Shown here piece after piece: positions 22,951 to 31,285 of a stretch of 64,000 nt of DNA. This DNA is from a virus, in IMG/VR virus record IMGVR_UViG_3300042935_001183, positions 1-64,000 of that record; one strand, 5' to 3'. The notes beneath the pieces are model-generated. The model ran no database searches, was not told the DNA's origin, and saw only the letters and a program-made list of their open reading frames with translations. Within the stretch, counting starts at the first letter, position 1; every line of letters starts with the position of its first letter. The translations under genes were made by a program, and so were the position numbers.

Positions 22951-23124
22951 ATGATGGTGTTCGATTCCTGGAAACTACTGGAAATTTCCAATTGGTTATC
23001 TAGTATTGGGTTTGAAACTGGTCAAGATTATTGTTGGGCTTGGTACAACAATTCCTGGGCTATTAAATTTAAAGATACAAAAAAGGAAATGGTAGCAATG
23101 TTAAAGTGGAAAGAAATGAAATGA
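22951..23124 (+). CDS. Small protein of 57 residues
   Basis: MMVFDSWKLLEISNWLSSIG then DYCWAWYNNSWAIKF and a Lys-rich C-terminus. The TGA overlaps ATG 23121 of the next gene, which supports expression. The W-x-NNSWAI-F pattern looks like a substrate- or protein-binding motif; no function known. Confidence 0.55.
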   Translation: MMVFDSWKLLEISNWLSSIGFETGQDYCWAWYNNSWAIKFKDTKKEMVAMLKWKEMK

Positions 23125-23861
23125 AAGTTTATCTCAGCGGATATCGAGATCACTGGATCTCACCTTACACCATGTTGGATTATGCATTCTTCTGGACTGA
23201 CTGGTCCAAGTGTGCTCGCTGGAAACTTTTGCAGACTCTACAAGATGACCTTGAGGCAGTCAAGGCCGGTGGTAAGAGTTCCTATGTAGAACGTCCTGAG
23301 TGGTGCGAGAAGTGGAGTGACCGATTGGAACCTGTCAGCAGAGCAATCCAGTGGGTGTTAGATCGTGTGCATCCAAAGATTGAATACGTTAAGATTGATC
23401 GCTACGATACCTGGAGCATGGATCACACATTGGCTCACATTGTGTTGCCCATGCTTAAACAGCTCAAAGCAACCAAACATGGTAGCCCGCTAGTGGAAGA
23501 TGAGGATGTGCCTGAACACCTACGTAGCACCACCGCACCGCCTAAAGAAAATGAGTGGGACATAGATGATAATCACTTCCGGCGTTGGGATTGGGTCATG
23601 GATGAAATGATCTTTGCATTTGAGTGCAAGATAGACGACTCATGGCAAGATGCTTTTCGTTCAGGTGAAATTGATTGGATTAGTGTTCCTGTAGACAAGG
23701 ACGGAAACGAAGTGCCCAAAGGTGAACACCGGTACTTTCAAATGAAAGATGGTCCCAATAACACCTACCAATGTGACTATGAAGCCATGAAGATAGTAGA
23801 AGCACGTATTCAAAACGGTTTCCGTTTGTTTGGCAAGTACTACCAGGGTCTGTGGGATTAA
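23121..23861 (+). CDS. Conserved-looking phage protein of 246 residues
   Basis: Distinctive motifs: YRDHWISPYTMLDYAFFW, VHPKIEYVKIDRYDTWSMDH, LAHIVLPMLKQLKATKHGSP, and RRWDWVMDEMIFAFE. I recall this pattern from T4-like marine phages as a conserved gene of unknown function. The DTWSMDHTLAHIVLP and His/Asp residues could bind a metal. Start ATG 23121 overlaps the previous stop; the next gene starts on its stop (TAATG). Confidence 0.7.
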   Translation: MKVYLSGYRDHWISPYTMLDYAFFWTDWSKCARWKLLQTLQDDLEAVKAGGKSSYVERPEWCEKWSDRLEPVSRAIQWVLDRVHPKIEYVKIDRYDTWSMDHTLAHIVLPMLKQLKATKHGSPLVEDEDVPEHLRSTTAPPKENEWDIDDNHFRRWDWVMDEMIFAFECKIDDSWQDAFRSGEIDWISVPVDKDGNEVPKGEHRYFQMKDGPNNTYQCDYEAMKIVEARIQNGFRLFGKYYQGLWD

Positions 23862-24331
23862 TGGGAGACCAGCCAAACTCTGCCAAAGGTCGAACCAGTT
23901 TTGATGTTGCCACAGGCAACACACTGATTCATTTCTTTAATAGGAACGTAACTCCTTACGCAACTGAATCTGGTGGACCTAAATTTGATCTGGTACCAGT
24001 TACCAAACAAAAAGATATAATGATCAATCATGCCAGGATCTATGCCCAGCAAGAATATGATCGTATTATGGAACTGGTTGCAGTATTGGAAAAACAAGCA
24101 CAGGATATCAAACGTAGACTAGATGTTACAGATGCTGTGCATGCGGCCGAATATCAATTTCAAGTTGTAATGGGACAATGTTATTGGTTGGCCTGGGATA
24201 AACGAAAAGAAAAGATGTTGCTAACACATCACGGCCCTAATGATTGGAATACCGGTGCACCAGTTGATTATGAGTATATAACTCAAGTAAAATACATGGG
24301 TGACCATACCTGGATGGAAATTGACAAATAA
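23861..24331 (+). CDS. DUF2452 family protein
   Basis: 156 residues. FDLVPVTKQKDIMINHARIY, AQQEYDRIMELVAVLEKQA, IKRRLDVTDAVHAAEYQFQV and a C-terminal YITQVKYMGDHTWMEI fit the DUF2452 family as remembered. Function unknown, but the family is found in bacteria and phages. The start overlaps the previous TAA; the -35 box of the next promoter overlaps its 3' end. Confidence 0.75.
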   Translation: MGDQPNSAKGRTSFDVATGNTLIHFFNRNVTPYATESGGPKFDLVPVTKQKDIMINHARIYAQQEYDRIMELVAVLEKQAQDIKRRLDVTDAVHAAEYQFQVVMGQCYWLAWDKRKEKMLLTHHGPNDWNTGAPVDYEYITQVKYMGDHTWMEIDK

Positions 24332-24349
24332 TACAACTTGTGCTATAAT
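24321..24349 (+). promoter_or_regulatory. Sigma70-type promoter inside the end of the DUF2452 gene
   Basis: TTGACA 24321-24326 and TATAAT 24344-24349, 17 bp apart. An ATG at 24352 lies upstream of the predicted +1, so a later start codon is used. Confidence 0.75.
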
Positions 24350-24363
24350 GAATGACTGCAACT

Positions 24364-25095
24364 ATGACTGATTTGATATTGGAAAATACTATGAATCTCT
24401 CTGAAAATAATGCGTTAACCACACTTGAATCTCTGCTTAATCCAATCCTGCCCTGTGTATCTTTTAAAGACGACCCAATTGCACTATCTTGTGCCAGCTA
24501 TCGACATTGGTTGAGTCACCCAGGCACACGCTGGCTTGATCTTGATGCTGTAACTGTCACTGACGAGGACCGTACCACAGCCAGTAAAATTAGAGAATAC
24601 TACAGAGGTCGTATCACTTGGAGCCAACTCAAGTATGGCGGGACTCTAAGCGATTTTCGTTCCAAACTTGGAAAATTAGTCTGCGGTGATTTAAATATTA
24701 CTAAAAACGAACTTGGCCTGATTTACCGGCTTCCTTATTTTTATGCCGAGGATTGTGCCATGGATCGTGTAATAGAACAAACTTCTGATGATGTAACCAA
24801 GAATAAAATTATTGGAATAAATCTTGACAAGATAGATGGAACCTATCGATTGATTGAGCGTATCTTCAAGAGTCGTCGATCCAGGGAGTCAGTGGATTTT
24901 TGGCTCATGTCAGACCTTTGTAGATCTCCTTGCTTGATATCAGTAGATCATCAGAATCCATTGTTGTCCATGCTTACTGGTGTGTTGGCGCAAGATAATA
25001 TACGTCTACGATCTTATTTGTTTCCCAAGCAACATCGTGGATACCATCGAGCACGTGCCTACTACCAACTTGGTAACGCTGAGGTGATCTTTTGA
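24364..25095 (+). CDS. Phage protein of 243 residues sharing a domain with the gene at 34111
   Basis: The start is uncertain: ATG 24352 precedes the predicted transcription start, so I take 24364; ATG 24391 is possible. A central TVTDEDRTTASKIREYYRGR followed by ITWSQLKYGGTLSDFRSKL matches the layout of PGTITDEDRLIGRECRRFLQ and LTFRALKGQLSAFD in the gene at 34111, so the two share a domain. The C-terminal half contains Arg/Lys-rich segments and could bind nucleic acid. Function unknown. Confidence 0.6.
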   Translation: MTDLILENTMNLSENNALTTLESLLNPILPCVSFKDDPIALSCASYRHWLSHPGTRWLDLDAVTVTDEDRTTASKIREYYRGRITWSQLKYGGTLSDFRSKLGKLVCGDLNITKNELGLIYRLPYFYAEDCAMDRVIEQTSDDVTKNKIIGINLDKIDGTYRLIERIFKSRRSRESVDFWLMSDLCRSPCLISVDHQNPLLSMLTGVLAQDNIRLRSYLFPKQHRGYHRARAYYQLGNAEVIF

Positions 25096-25340
25096 CTGTT
25101 AAACAACCGTGGTTTCAACCACTGATCAAAGACATCAATCCAGTGATTCGAGAAACGTTTCTAGAATTACAACAATACGAGCAATTTAAAAAAGAATATA
25201 CATTTGAGTCTTTGAAATATGGAACAAGATTAGGGCAGTCGTTCTGCAATCATTTTAACATAACAGATCATGTATTGTTTTACAAACCCTCCGCAGAAAG
25301 TGCAGACCGATATATTCACAAGAACTATATAAAGGTCTAA
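25092..25340 (+). CDS. Small protein of 82 residues
   Basis: TTG 25092 start supported by GAGGTGAT upstream and by overlap with the previous stop. Aromatic and helical (VIRETFLELQQYEQFKKEYT, FESLKYGTRLGQSFCNHFNI). The stop overlaps the next start. No family known. Confidence 0.6.
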   Translation: MTVKQPWFQPLIKDINPVIRETFLELQQYEQFKKEYTFESLKYGTRLGQSFCNHFNITDHVLFYKPSAESADRYIHKNYIKV

Positions 25341-25597
25341 TGGGCACAATACAACTTACCCCTGTTCCGGAATACGAATCCTATGTCAGCAGGGCCGGCG
25401 ACACCTTTCCTTATGTCAAGGAAATTTCCAAACCACACGGCGCAATTGATGATATAATTTCTTGGTCCAAATCAGAGTTAATTGATGAGTGGCGCTGGCA
25501 ATTGGTAGAGGTAAGCTCGGATCAGCGCCCGGGACGTTATCGATTTTATTTTGATTCTGACAGAGATTGCTGTGCGTTTCTGTTAAAATGGGCATAG
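25340..25597 (+). CDS. Small protein of 85 residues
   Basis: ATG 25340 overlaps the TAA of the previous gene. The C-terminal part reads IDEWRWQLVEVSSDQRPGRY then RFYFDSDRDCCAFLLKWA, a compact alpha/beta unit that I recall as conserved in marine T4-like phages. Function unknown. Last gene before the lysis operon. Confidence 0.6.
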   Translation: MGTIQLTPVPEYESYVSRAGDTFPYVKEISKPHGAIDDIISWSKSELIDEWRWQLVEVSSDQRPGRYRFYFDSDRDCCAFLLKWA

Positions 25598-25609
25598 TTA
25601 TCAAATTAG

Positions 25610-25638
25610 TTGACAAGATAAAGTATAGTTTATATAAT
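25610..25638 (+). promoter_or_regulatory. Sigma70-type promoter of the lysis operon
   Basis: TTGACA 25610-25615 and TATAAT 25633-25638, 17 bp apart. It starts a long leader of about 117 nt before ATG 25762. Confidence 0.75.
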
Positions 25639-25644
25639 ACATAG

Positions 25645-25761
25645 ATCCCATATATAAACTTACGTCCTCGGAAATTTAGAGTATGGAAAATCAAGAGCTT
25701 TTGTATATTTTCAGGCTCTTGGTGCACAGGCAACTGCGCACTATAACCAAAGGAGAAACCA
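25645..25761 (+). promoter_or_regulatory. Long leader with hairpin and possible upstream reading frame
   Basis: The leader holds CAAGAGC/GCTCTTG (25692-25721) and an ATG at 25683 opening a 35-codon frame that runs to 25790, past the lysis gene start. The upstream frame lacks a good ribosome-binding site. Together they could delay translation of the hydrolase. Confidence 0.4.
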
Positions 25762-26322
25762 ATGACAAAATATATCAAAATGACAGTTAATTTGTCAATA
25801 TTTTTGATAATTGCCTTGTTCGGCATAGCAGTAGTTAATACAGTGGTCCAAAACAAACTTGATAGCTTGGCCACTGTTGATTTTGAAAATGTAGGTTCGA
25901 TCGGAGCCTACAAAACAGCTCTCAAAGAGAAAGAGCGCAAGTTACAATGTATGACTCAAAATGTCTACTGGGAAGCCGCAGGCGAACCAGCAGAAGGAAA
26001 GCTGGCAGTAGCACAGGTGGTCATGAATCGTGTGGAAAGCGGAAAATTTCCCAATGATCCGTGTCAAGTGGTTCACCAAAAGAACGTGATTTATGAACGG
26101 GTGCTTTGCCAATTCTCATGGTACTGTGAACAGAATTTCAAAACCAAACCTGTTCACAAAAAGCTATGGGACGAGAGTGCTGAAGCCGCCAAGATGGTCA
26201 TGGTTGATGGATTCCGACTGCCTGAACTTAAAGATGCACTTTACTATCATGCAGACTATGTGAATCCGCAGTGGAACAAGAAACAAGTGGCCAAGATTGG
26301 CCGACATATTTTTTACAAGTGA
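25762..26322 (+). CDS. SleB-like cell-wall hydrolase (candidate endolysin)
   Basis: 186 residues: a membrane helix at about 10-30 (VNLSIFLIIALFGIAVVNTVV) then a SleB/Hydrolase_2 domain with CMTQNVYWEAAGEPAEGKLA, VAQVVMNRVESGKFPNDPC, LCQFSWYC and YYHADYVNPQW. SleB-type enzymes are lytic transglycosylases that cleave peptidoglycan. The N-terminal helix suits a signal-anchor endolysin. AAAGGAGAAAC precedes the ATG. The holin-like gene follows after 7 bp. Confidence 0.85.
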   Translation: MTKYIKMTVNLSIFLIIALFGIAVVNTVVQNKLDSLATVDFENVGSIGAYKTALKEKERKLQCMTQNVYWEAAGEPAEGKLAVAQVVMNRVESGKFPNDPCQVVHQKNVIYERVLCQFSWYCEQNFKTKPVHKKLWDESAEAAKMVMVDGFRLPELKDALYYHADYVNPQWNKKQVAKIGRHIFYK

Positions 26323-26329
26323 GATCTAA

Positions 26330-26635
26330 ATGAAAAACTTTGATATTGAAAAAACTGTTGCATGGTTACAAGAATGGATTGCTCCAATCTCGGCAGCCAC
26401 ACTAAGTTGGTTGGCAGTTGTGCTATTACACTCAGCCACATTACCAACACTGATTGCAGTTTTAACTGGACTCAGTGATCGAATGCCCAGTGTAGACATG
26501 GTCCTATTGACCTGGGCAGGACTCACTGCTATGTTTGCACAGGCAGTGGTACAACGTAACTTCCTTAATATTGTGACCATTGCACTTGGGTTTATTATCC
26601 AAAGTAGCCTGATGGTCTTGATCTTTTTTAAGTAA
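26330..26635 (+). CDS. Holin-like membrane protein
   Basis: 101 residues with three hydrophobic segments (about 20-45, 55-75, 80-100), starting 7 bp after the hydrolase gene. A small multi-helix membrane protein next to an endolysin is the usual holin arrangement. It lacks sequence features that prove this, and a charged N-terminus precedes the first helix (MKNFDIEKTVAWLQEW). Confidence 0.6.
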   Translation: MKNFDIEKTVAWLQEWIAPISAATLSWLAVVLLHSATLPTLIAVLTGLSDRMPSVDMVLLTWAGLTAMFAQAVVQRNFLNIVTIALGFIIQSSLMVLIFFK

Positions 26636-26646
26636 AAAGTACTAGG

Positions 26647-26675
26647 TTGACAAATATCTAACAGTTTGTTATACT
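26647..26675 (+). promoter_or_regulatory. Sigma70-type promoter (TTGACA-17-TATACT)
   Basis: TTGACA 26647-26652 and TATACT 26670-26675. The 72 nt leader holds a small AGCA/TGCT hairpin and an out-of-frame ATG at 26706. Confidence 0.7.
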
Positions 26676-26754
26676 AACACTTGAACGGTATCAAACAGAT
26701 CGAGCATGGTGCTTGTAACGATGATACTTTCATTAACACCGAAAGAAAGATACT

Positions 26755-27795
26755 ATGGCCAAACGCCTCACACGTAAACTCACCGATGTGGCTTCAGAAG
26801 TTGAAGCCACCATCATCAAAGAACTAAACATTACCAAAGGACAGATTGATGCAATGCGCAATCGTGTTCAATCTTTGGCTGTGTATTTCCCAACAAGCAA
26901 TCAAGAAAAAATTGATATTTTGTGGATTGACTACGAAGTCCAACGAGATGTAATTCACAAACACATTCTTAGTATCATGAAAAAGTGGGATCCTCGCATC
27001 TGCTCCCCAGTGAGCGCATGTCGTGTGCTAGGTCGTGACAGGGTGGAAACATACGATGGACAGCACCGTACCCTGGCCGCGGCCATCTTGGGCTATACCG
27101 AGGTACCTTGTGCTGTGGTAGAAACAGACGACCCTAACTTTCCTAGTTATGCATTTGAAATGCTCAACGACACAGGCGTTAAACGTCTTAATCCCGGCGA
27201 CCTTCATCGCAATGCACTAGTTCGTTACAAGAACGGTAGCAGAGAGACAAAAACTGTTCGTGCTCGTAAAATGCAAGATCAATTTGATGCCCTGGGCATC
27301 GACCTTGAAGATAAGAATACTCGCAAAAGTGTGGCCTTGCGTGGCGACAGTGATTATTTCTTTAGCCACTTCAAGTATGCGCAAAAAGTAATTGACGCCG
27401 ACCCAACAGGACGAGTATTGTTTAATATATTGGATGCAATTCAGCACACCTGGCCCGAGCAAGAAGAAATCGATCAAGGTTGCTTTATTGGATTGTACGA
27501 GTTATTCCGCCTGGCTGGTAGTGCAGGGCTAACCTTGCCCGACGGTTGGATGCGTAAATTGTGCGCCAGCATCGCCAATGTATGGAATGACTCCAGCGTG
27601 GTACATGCCAAAGGGCGTCAACAATGGGCCTTTTACAAAGGCGACGGTGCCACCTGGACTGCTCCGACTGCAATGAGTAACTTCTTGCGAGAAGTACATG
27701 TTGTAGGTGGCGGCAAACTGGAATTACCATTCCACGGTGACGGTTCTAAAATGGGCATCGAAGAAGGCGTTGTTGCTCCGGGACTAATGCAATGA
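26755..27795 (+). CDS. ParB/sulfiredoxin-like domain protein
   Basis: 346 residues. YEVQRDVIHKHILSIMKKWD and RVETYDGQHRTLAAAILGYT show the ParB/Srx (nuclease-like) signature with DGQHR; the VPCAVVE strand follows. The C-terminal 200 residues are helical and unknown. ParB-like proteins can bind DNA, hydrolyse CTP or act as nucleases. In phages they often take part in DNA handling or in countering host systems. A GAAAGAAAG-type site precedes the ATG. It leads the operon to 30645. Confidence 0.7.
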   Translation: MAKRLTRKLTDVASEVEATIIKELNITKGQIDAMRNRVQSLAVYFPTSNQEKIDILWIDYEVQRDVIHKHILSIMKKWDPRICSPVSACRVLGRDRVETYDGQHRTLAAAILGYTEVPCAVVETDDPNFPSYAFEMLNDTGVKRLNPGDLHRNALVRYKNGSRETKTVRARKMQDQFDALGIDLEDKNTRKSVALRGDSDYFFSHFKYAQKVIDADPTGRVLFNILDAIQHTWPEQEEIDQGCFIGLYELFRLAGSAGLTLPDGWMRKLCASIANVWNDSSVVHAKGRQQWAFYKGDGATWTAPTAMSNFLREVHVVGGGKLELPFHGDGSKMGIEEGVVAPGLMQ

Positions 27796-28379
27796 ACCAT
27801 GCACTTGCCATTGGATGTAGCCACACAGCAGGTGTGGGTGTAAATCCCGATGAATGCTATGTAAGCTTACTAAGCAAACATTATCAACGTTCTGTAAAAA
27901 ATTTAGGAACACCAGGTGGCAATTGTTTTCATGTAGAAAAACATTTAGTTCATGAACTAAAAATAAATTTACCTGATTTTGTAATATGCCAATGGCCTAA
28001 TGTTTTTAGACGTATCACCTGGGTCAATGGCTATGCTACAAACGAAAACATTCAGAGTGACAGCGCCGTTTTTAAACAGCTATTAGTATTGGGTGAAGAA
28101 AACTTTTATAATCCTTGGCTACAAACAATCATCACTTGTAATTTATTATGCAATCTTGCCAAGGTGCCTATTGTTAACATCATGATTGAAAACATCAATC
28201 AACAATACCATGCAGTATTAAACAGTCAAGGTATTGTTTTGCATGTTGATGAAAAACTGCCAGGGCTATCTTGGATAGTAGATAATAAAGGAAATGATGG
28301 AATGCATCACAGCGCCAGCTGTCATGCACAATGGGCCAAACGATTGATAGGATTAATAGATGAATCAACAACTACTTGA
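27792..28379 (+). CDS. SGNH/GDSL hydrolase-like protein
   Basis: 195 residues. ALAIGCSHTAGVG gives block I with the catalytic Ser; NLGTPGGNCF gives the Gly/Asn block; and DGMHHSASCHAQWAKRL near the end gives the Asp and His. SGNH enzymes act as esterases or lipases, often removing O-acetyl groups from sugars. The start overlaps the previous stop. A second SGNH-like protein sits at 60637. The substrate may be a glycan or a biosynthetic intermediate. Confidence 0.6.
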   Translation: MNHALAIGCSHTAGVGVNPDECYVSLLSKHYQRSVKNLGTPGGNCFHVEKHLVHELKINLPDFVICQWPNVFRRITWVNGYATNENIQSDSAVFKQLLVLGEENFYNPWLQTIITCNLLCNLAKVPIVNIMIENINQQYHAVLNSQGIVLHVDEKLPGLSWIVDNKGNDGMHHSASCHAQWAKRLIGLIDESTTT

Positions 28380-28923
28380 AAACTTTGTTGCGCCAGTTTA
28401 TTCAAAAACACCTCGCAACCAAGAAGCATACAGAGCCACTTATCGTTACTGTCATGACCGACTGGTTTCTGTGCTAGACATCTATCGTAACAGCACAAAT
28501 GACCAACAGACTCTACGACTGGTCAGAGATGACATGGACAATTTACTAAGAAGATATCACGAGTATTGCATTAAACAACGTGACGGCATGGGTGCTCATT
28601 ATCACGAAATTGGCGCCGATGTTGAAACAGACTTTGAACACTTGATTCCTGCCGCAAGAATTCGAGACTTAATGATTGTAGGACTAATTACTATTGATCA
28701 AGCTCTTAATTGCCCAACTGTAAAACTCAGTAGAGAAAAACATCATTTGCTTAAAGAATCAGGTTGGGGCAGTCATACTCCGAGTGTTTGGAATCCGTGG
28801 CAACGTTATACTGATATTTTTAATGCAAGATTTCGAACTCACGATGGCACTGACGTTGATCTAGCCGCCTGGACGTTAGACAAGCACTACGAGTATTATA
28901 ACTATCTTATTCAACAACCTTAA
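28360..28923 (+). CDS. Phage protein of 187 residues, unknown
   Basis: Starts 20 bp inside the SGNH gene. Helical, rich in His, Tyr and Arg, with YRATYRYCHDRLVSVLDIYR, GADVETDFEHLIPAARIRD and a C-terminal GSHTPSVWNPWQRYTDIF. Its stop overlaps the start of the PP-loop gene, so it forms part of the four-gene module. No known family. Confidence 0.55.
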   Translation: MNQQLLENFVAPVYSKTPRNQEAYRATYRYCHDRLVSVLDIYRNSTNDQQTLRLVRDDMDNLLRRYHEYCIKQRDGMGAHYHEIGADVETDFEHLIPAARIRDLMIVGLITIDQALNCPTVKLSREKHHLLKESGWGSHTPSVWNPWQRYTDIFNARFRTHDGTDVDLAAWTLDKHYEYYNYLIQQP

Positions 28924-29954
28924 TGTACTTTTGCATCGCTGAACAAGAGCTCACAGAGTTCCCATATCGTCATCAACTGGCCCCTCATCTTTGGGTTAAT
29001 GCCTACTATGATATTAATCAAGATAAATTTTTTGGTTATCGTTTAGGCGAGCACGGAGGAAACTTTGTTGAGTTTGAGTTTGGTGACGAAGAAGTCACAG
29101 TTGAGTTTAGTTTTTATAAAGACTTTAATCTTGGGTTTGGCAAAGGCATTATTCTTACCAATATTAACAAGTACATAGACACAGCAATATCTCCGTTGAC
29201 GGTTAAATTTAATTGTCACGACGAGCTAGGAATCAATTGGTTACAGTATAAAAAAATCAAATCTGCTATTGTTCCTGAAATTAAAACTTGGGAACAGGTA
29301 CTTGTTGACATTGAGCTAAGGTTATTGTCTAATTTACAAACTTGCGCAAACATCAGTGATAAAACACAGATTGCATTCTCGGGCGGACTTGACTCCAGTA
29401 CCCTTGCGTTTTTGGCATTGCATCATCAGGTTGAGTTTACTGGAGTTGTAGCCAATCACACAAGGTTTTATTTTAACAAACTTCCATTTGACGTAGTCTA
29501 CAGTGACACTCAAGAAACAATAGATTATCCGTATAGTCAGTTAGACAATGTCAAGCCGGCATTTTACAATACAAATAATTTAATCACAGGATACTACGGC
29601 GATCTGGCACTCTTGCATCACGGTGAACTGTACGCACAATCTTCAAAGTTGGTCAATCAAATATTTGACTGTTACGATACTGCAATCTATCTGCCAGAAC
29701 ATACATTTGACAATGTTAATTCATTGAGATCAGCAATTGTTAAATTGCATTCTCAACCAACGTTCCAGCAATGGTTTGGTGATTTTCAAATACTAGATCC
29801 CTACAGAGACCCTGAATTGTTTTTGACTGTGATCAGTTTAGACACAGAAGATCTGGTTAAACAACTAGCCACGGGACAGTTACAGAAAGATTTAATCGAT
29901 CGCTGGAATCCTGATTGGCTTTCTCATATCTGCAAACATAAAAATGAATACTGA
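28923..29954 (+). CDS. PP-loop ATPase, asparagine-synthetase-like
   Basis: 343 residues. IAFSGGLDSSTLAFLAL is a textbook SGGLDSS PP-loop that binds ATP and adenylates a substrate, at about residues 152-168, followed by a nucleotide-binding fold. The N-terminal 140 residues replace the glutaminase domain of asparagine synthetase and have no catalytic N-terminal Cys. This class (AsnB, beta-lactam synthetase and lasso-peptide cyclase relatives) makes amide bonds. It overlaps the next gene by 11 bp. Confidence 0.7.
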   Translation: MYFCIAEQELTEFPYRHQLAPHLWVNAYYDINQDKFFGYRLGEHGGNFVEFEFGDEEVTVEFSFYKDFNLGFGKGIILTNINKYIDTAISPLTVKFNCHDELGINWLQYKKIKSAIVPEIKTWEQVLVDIELRLLSNLQTCANISDKTQIAFSGGLDSSTLAFLALHHQVEFTGVVANHTRFYFNKLPFDVVYSDTQETIDYPYSQLDNVKPAFYNTNNLITGYYGDLALLHHGELYAQSSKLVNQIFDCYDTAIYLPEHTFDNVNSLRSAIVKLHSQPTFQQWFGDFQILDPYRDPELFLTVISLDTEDLVKQLATGQLQKDLIDRWNPDWLSHICKHKNEY

Positions 29955-30645
29955 TTATACTTTTGTTTCCTACAATGGCGGCTCAGCTGGTGATTTGTTT
30001 GTGACCAGTTGCAATGGAATAAAGCTAACCAAAATATCCGGTATCAGCGTTCCTACTGATCATTCTTTAAAAAAGTTTGAAAGAAAAATACAAGACAACG
30101 AAATGTCAGTGTTGGATGCTGTTCAGCAATTACCTGTACCCCCAAATGGTTTTGTTAGCACACATTTATTTGAACCAATTATCAACAGCAACTGGTCATT
30201 GATTAATATTGTAGTCACTGACCCACAGGTACAAGAGCAGATAGTTCTAAGACAAATGAAACTGCAAAAACTTGCTATCAAAGTTGCACCTGGCGAATCT
30301 TGGTTTGAGATAGCTAAAACTCTTTGCCTCAATGGAAAGTTTGAAAAAGCCGCTTCGTATTGGTTTGAACAATCAAAAAGATTATGGATGCAGACCATGT
30401 ACGATCGTGTTGCAAATACCTACGGTAAAAACATTAATTTTAACTTGTTGTTTAAAGAAAATTTTGTCAATAACCTACAGCAACAAGGCTGGACGACCAA
30501 CATTGATGTGTTGGCAGAAAATCATCGACGTTGGATTAAAAAGAACGCAGAGTTTTCCAAAGAAGAAACACTGACTGCTATTGCAAAGAAATTGTCAACC
30601 ATGGACTGGACTGCTGAATCTGGTTATATAGATTTTGTTGCGTAA
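29944..30645 (+). CDS. P-loop-like protein of 233 residues
   Basis: Opens with TFVSYNGGSAGDLFVTSCNG, a Gly-rich loop after a beta strand like a nucleotide- or PAPS-binding loop of sulfotransferase-like proteins. The rest is helical with a KNAEFSKEETLTAIAKKLS end. It closes the module with the SGNH and PP-loop genes. Its stop codon is part of GTTGCGTAA, which also begins the repeated promoter cassette downstream. Confidence 0.55.
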   Translation: MNTDYTFVSYNGGSAGDLFVTSCNGIKLTKISGISVPTDHSLKKFERKIQDNEMSVLDAVQQLPVPPNGFVSTHLFEPIINSNWSLINIVVTDPQVQEQIVLRQMKLQKLAIKVAPGESWFEIAKTLCLNGKFEKAASYWFEQSKRLWMQTMYDRVANTYGKNINFNLLFKENFVNNLQQQGWTTNIDVLAENHRRWIKKNAEFSKEETLTAIAKKLSTMDWTAESGYIDFVA

Positions 30646-30719
30646 AAACAACACTATAAAACTGCTTAAAAATTAAGCAGAAATCTGTGGTTGACCAGAA
30701 TTCCCTGTTTTGTTATAAT
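30637..30719 (+). promoter_or_regulatory. Promoter cassette A: stem-loop plus early promoter
   Basis: The 19 bp GTTGCGTAAAAACAACACT (30637-30655) recurs at 31152. CTGCTTAA and TTAAGCAG (30662-30680) form a perfect hairpin, then TTGACC 30691-30696 and TATAAT 30714-30719, 17 bp apart. Leader with AAGGAG follows. Confidence 0.75.
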
Positions 30720-30746
30720 AGAAGTTATAGCAACAAGGAGCAACGC

Positions 30747-31148
30747 ATGGAATTTTATGTTGAAGGCAATCCCAAAGCCAAAAAATACGTAGAAGCACTT
30801 CTACCTTCTATGATAGAGCAATTGAAGCTCGTAAAACATAAAAAACTCCTGCACATCATATTAGATCCTGACCTTGAAGACCTGGGCACCACAGTTCCTC
30901 TCAAAGGTTTGGACACCTATTTGATTGTGCTCAAACCCGTTAAGGATCTTCAGGCCATGGGTGCCACCCTGGCGCACGAGCTCACTCATGTGGCACAGTT
31001 TGCCAAAGGCACCTTGCAGTTGACACCACGTGGCAAGCTGTGGAAAGGCAAGTACTACGGACGCAAAGTCCCGTATCTGGAACAGCCTTGGGAAATACAG
31101 GCATTTTCCAAACAAGAAATCTTGTTCCGCAGAGCCATTGAACTCTGA
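30747..31148 (+). CDS. HExxH metalloprotease-like protein (SprT-like)
   Basis: 133 residues from ATG 30747 (AAGGAGCAACGC upstream). LAHELTHVAQFAKGTLQ contains the zinc-binding HExxH motif, followed by a basic WKGKYYGRKVPYLEQPWEIQ segment with a possible third ligand Glu. The N-terminal part looks like a small alpha/beta lead-in. SprT-type proteins cleave DNA-bound or other proteins. A likely early protein aimed at host or phage targets; specific substrate unknown. Confidence 0.7.
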   Translation: MEFYVEGNPKAKKYVEALLPSMIEQLKLVKHKKLLHIILDPDLEDLGTTVPLKGLDTYLIVLKPVKDLQAMGATLAHELTHVAQFAKGTLQLTPRGKLWKGKYYGRKVPYLEQPWEIQAFSKQEILFRRAIEL

Positions 31149-31151
31149 TCT

Positions 31152-31254
31152 GTTGCGTAAAAACAACACTCAATCTGCTTAAAAAATAGACAGAAAGTGT
31201 TGTTTTTTCACAACACACAAAACAGTTGACCAGAATTACCCATTTTGCTATAAT
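31152..31254 (+). promoter_or_regulatory. Promoter cassette B: terminator-like stem-loop plus early promoter
   Basis: AACAACACT (31162-31170) pairs with AGTGTTGTT (31196-31204) ahead of six T residues, an intrinsic terminator with a long loop. TTGACC 31226-31231 and TATAAT 31249-31254 follow, 17 bp apart, then AAAGGAG. Begins with the same 19 bp as cassette A. Confidence 0.8.
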
Positions 31255-31285
31255 AGAAGTATAGTAAGAAACAAAGGAGTTAGAT

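Noticed and set aside
24352-24363. ATG at 24352 as gene start
   Set aside because: It lies 2 nt after the -10 box, upstream of the predicted transcription start, so it would not be in the mRNA from that promoter.
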